The position numbers were made by a program, and so were the translations under genes. The notes beneath the pieces were generated by a model. It saw only the letters and a program-made list of their open reading frames with translations, made no database searches and was not told the origin of the DNA. This document shows, piece after piece, positions 61,896 to 64,000 of a stretch of DNA of 64,000 nucleotides (position 1 is its first letter; each line of letters begins with the position of its first letter). Source of the stretch: Gordonia sediminis (lineage in GTDB: Bacteria; Actinomycetota; Actinomycetes; Mycobacteriales; Mycobacteriaceae); the NCBI GenBank assembly GCA_004193205.1, contig RZUM01000002.1, positions 682,001-746,000 of the forward strand, written 5' to 3'.

Positions 61896-62906
61896 ATGGT
61901 CACCGCCCGCAAATCAGACCGTTCGGTGTCGTCGCGCACGCCGAGCTCCCGCGCCGAACGCCGCACCGCCACCCGTGCGACGACACCTACCGCGCCGGGA
62001 AACAGGCGCACCCGGCTGGCCCGGCAGGTCCCCGCCGGGCGGATGTTCATCCCGTCGGCGCTGACCATCCTGGCCATCTGCGCGGGCCTCACCGCGATCC
62101 GCTTCGCGGCGAACGACAACATCAACATGGCGATGGCTCTCGTCGTCGCCGCGGCGCTGCTCGACGGCATCGACGGTCGGGTCGCCCGGCTGATGGGCGC
62201 CACCACCCGGATCGGTGCCGAGATCGACTCGCTCGCCGACGCCATCAATTTCGGCGTGGTGCCGGCGCTCATCGTCTACCTCCATCTGATGGACGGCGAG
62301 GACTTCGGCTGGGTTCTGACGCTGGTCTACTGCTGCGCGATCGTGCTGCGCCTGGCCCGCTTCAACACGCTCCTCGACGACGACACCGCGCCCGGCTACA
62401 CCCGCGACTTCTTCGTCGGTGTCCCGGCGCCGGCCGCTGCGCTCATGGCGTTGCTGCCCATCGGGTTGTCGCAACAGTTCGGGTCGGGCTGGTGGACGTC
62501 GCTCCCCGCGGTCGGCGGATGGCTGGTGTTCGTCGCGCTGCTCGCGGTCAGCCGGGTGCCGACGTCGTCGTTCAAGACCGCGTCGATCCCGCCGCGCGCG
62601 CTCGCCGGGTTGCTCGTGGTGGTGGCCATCGGCGCGGCCGTGCTGCTGACCTACCCCTACGTGCTGATGATGATCCTGATCGCCGCCTACCTGATCAACA
62701 TCCCGTTCGCGTGGCGCAGTCAGCGGTGGGTGGCGTCGCGCCCCGAACATTGGGAGGACCGTCCCGCGGAGCGGCGCGCGCAGCGGCGGGCCATCGCCCG
62801 CGCCCAGCCGGGTCGTCGCCGTCGGCTCGTGGCCGGCCGCTCGCAGGCCCGCCTGGGTCTGCGACGACCCGCGGGTCCTCCGCCCGCCGAGGACTCCACC
62901 CGATGA
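61896..62906 (+). CDS. pssA: CDP-diacylglycerol--serine O-phosphatidyltransferase
   Basis: 336 residues. The CDP-alcohol phosphotransferase motif D-G-x2-A-R-x8-G-x3-D-x3-D is complete in DGIDGRVARLMGATTRIGAE and the following IDSLADAINFG. About eight helices. The N-terminal 45 and C-terminal 55 residues are basic and Arg-rich, longer than in E. coli type II enzymes. Makes phosphatidylserine, the substrate of the psd product. Confidence 0.93.
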   Translation: MVTARKSDRSVSSRTPSSRAERRTATRATTPTAPGNRRTRLARQVPAGRMFIPSALTILAICAGLTAIRFAANDNINMAMALVVAAALLDGIDGRVARLMGATTRIGAEIDSLADAINFGVVPALIVYLHLMDGEDFGWVLTLVYCCAIVLRLARFNTLLDDDTAPGYTRDFFVGVPAPAAALMALLPIGLSQQFGSGWWTSLPAVGGWLVFVALLAVSRVPTSSFKTASIPPRALAGLLVVVAIGAAVLLTYPYVLMMILIAAYLINIPFAWRSQRWVASRPEHWEDRPAERRAQRRAIARAQPGRRRRLVAGRSQARLGLRRPAGPPPAEDSTR

Positions 62907-64000
62907 CCTCACCGGTCCGGCTCACCCTGACCGCACGCGTCAATCCCTCGGCGGCCGAATCGCGCCGAGGCATCGTTCGTATCCATACCGAGGTCCTCGC
63001 CGCGCTGGGGTTGCGGGAATGGGACGCGGTCTCGATCACCGGCGCCCGGGTCACCACAGCCGTCGTGGCCGCGGCGGGTCCCGAGACGCCGACCGGTACC
63101 GCGCTCCTCGACGACATCACCTTCGCCAACGCCGGAGTGCGGGAGAACGCTTCGGTGGTGTTGGCGCCCGTGCGGGTACACGGCGCGACCCGCATCCGGG
63201 TATCGGGTTCGGCGCTGGCCACCCGCTCCGTCGACGAGCCCACACTGCGTCGCGCCCTGCTGGGCAAGGTCGTCACGGTCGGGGATTCGGTGTCGCTGCT
63301 GCCCCGCGATCTCGGCCCCGAGTTCGCCGCCGGGGACGCCACCCGGGCCCTGGCGGTGTCGGTCGGGATCACCTGGACGAATGAGTTGCTCACGGTGGCC
63401 GAGACCGACCCGCCGGGCGCGGTGAGTGTGCAGACCAACACCGCGGTGCTGTGGGTCGGCGACGGTGCGCCCGGCATGCGCCGGGCGCAGGCCGGGCCAG
63501 CACCGACGACGTCCCTGGGGTTCGCGGCCGCGGCGGTTCCGTTCCCACCCGCATCGCCGGGCACGGCCGACAGCGCCGCCGCCGTGGCGCCCGGCGTCTC
63601 GACCGGCATACCGTCGAACCCCGGCGCGGTACGCCCGGTGTCCACGCTGATCGGGGTCGACGGGCCGGTCGCAAAGCTGACCGAGTGGCTGTCGATCACC
63701 CTCGACGAGCCGGAGGTGCTCCGCACGCTGGGCGCGAGCCCCCGACTCGGTGTGCTGATCACCGGACCACCCGGGGCGGGCAAGGCGACGCTGGCGCGTT
63801 CGATATGTGTCGACCGCCCGCTGACCACGATCGACGGGCCCACCGTCGGTGCGTTGGAGGCCAACGCCCGCCTGGGGGCGGTGCGGTCGGCGATCGCGGT
63901 GCTGCGCGGCACGGGTGGTGTCCTACTCATCACCGACGTCGATGCCTTGCTGCCGGGTCCGCGGGAATCCGCAGCACCCGAGCCGGTGTCGACGTTGATC
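62903..64000 (+). CDS. CDC48/VCP-like AAA ATPase (5' part, runs off the window)
   Basis: First 366 residues. A CDC48-N double-psi barrel (RVNPSAAESRRGIVRIHTEV; GLREWDAVSITGARV) and a second N-subdomain are followed by an Ala/Pro linker. The first AAA domain begins at STLIGVDGPVAKLTEWLSIT. Walker A reads GPPGAGKATLA (Ala after the Lys where Thr/Ser is usual) and Walker B LLITDVDALLPG (Asp where Glu is usual). ATGA overlap with pssA. Matches the position of Rv0435c. The second AAA domain is outside the window. Confidence 0.85.
   Translation, partial: MTSPVRLTLTARVNPSAAESRRGIVRIHTEVLAALGLREWDAVSITGARVTTAVVAAAGPETPTGTALLDDITFANAGVRENASVVLAPVRVHGATRIRVSGSALATRSVDEPTLRRALLGKVVTVGDSVSLLPRDLGPEFAAGDATRALAVSVGITWTNELLTVAETDPPGAVSVQTNTAVLWVGDGAPGMRRAQAGPAPTTSLGFAAAAVPFPPASPGTADSAAAVAPGVSTGIPSNPGAVRPVSTLIGVDGPVAKLTEWLSITLDEPEVLRTLGASPRLGVLITGPPGAGKATLARSICVDRPLTTIDGPTVGALEANARLGAVRSAIAVLRGTGGVLLITDVDALLPGPRESAAPEPVSTLI

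Noticed and set aside
59888-62272. A 794-codon open frame on the minus strand
   Set aside because: Antisense to moeA, psd and the pssA start; no recognisable domain.

Overview
The window is high-GC DNA with short intergenic gaps and many ATGA/GTGA start-stop overlaps. It fits a mycolic-acid actinomycete, most likely Gordonia or a close relative of Rhodococcus/Mycobacterium. Supporting points are the order moeA, psd, pssA, CDC48-like ATPase at 59.9-64.0 kb (the same order as around Rv0435c-Rv0438c in M. tuberculosis), a groES-less groEL2-type chaperonin with two CIRCE boxes, a DUF222/HNH (13E12-family) protein, and dispersed repeats built on CTCGACCAG and GTATCGAG. The genus is an inference. 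No rRNA, tRNA, CRISPR array or insertion sequence was recognised.

1-25.8 kb is a catabolic supercluster. Minus-strand operon A (8955 down to 1456) encodes an NAD-epimerase/dehydrogenase, a kinase-like phosphotransferase, a Rieske oxygenase, a coupled 94-residue orphan, an aldehyde dehydrogenase and a TPP-dependent E1 alpha/beta pair. It ends at a hairpin terminator and is followed by an ABC importer. Minus-strand operon B (11979 down to 9079) holds an AttH/CrtC-like lipocalin-fold protein, a SnoaL-like protein, an SDR and a histidine phosphatase. Operons A and B share a 20-bp palindrome about 50 bp before their first genes. Two TetR genes diverge at 13.3 kb. Plus-strand operon C (14.1-22.1 kb) holds an SDR, acyl-CoA synthetase, DinB-like protein, SDR, reductase, DUF35 protein with a thiolase-like partner, alcohol dehydrogenase and Usp. 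Operon D (22.3-25.8 kb) is a complete class I P450 system (P450, ferredoxin, ferredoxin reductase) with its own TetR. Together they look like oxygenation, dehydrogenation, CoA activation and side-chain cleavage of an unidentified, perhaps cyclic, substrate.

25.9-33.3 kb holds a DUF347 membrane protein, a PAP2 phosphatase, a small protein with serine at every third residue, groEL2, a Uma2-type nuclease, a decayed tocopherol-cyclase-like gene, and hsp20 behind a HAIR-like box. 33.4-37.3 kb is the DUF4178-DUF2617-DUF4247-DUF350-membrane aminopropyltransferase cluster.

37.3-39.8 kb is the most unusual part. A DUF222/HNH endonuclease gene is preceded by an array of the palindrome CGTTCCGCGGAACG (nine exact or near-exact copies plus degenerate ones, partly in 128-bp tandem units) and followed by two more copies.

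39.8-44.7 kb has two alpha/beta hydrolase genes bracketing three AraC-family paralogues. Both hydrolase promoters carry the same 34-bp element at the same distance from a -10-like hexamer. 44.7-51.1 kb has a LytS/LytTR two-component system with two sodium:solute (acetate-type) symporters, each with a small membrane partner. Next come a repeat field, an amidase, a TetR/MFS pair, a TetR with two acyl-CoA dehydrogenases, a second DUF350 gene, an SRPBCC protein, a HAD phosphatase and the moeA-psd-pssA-ATPase block.
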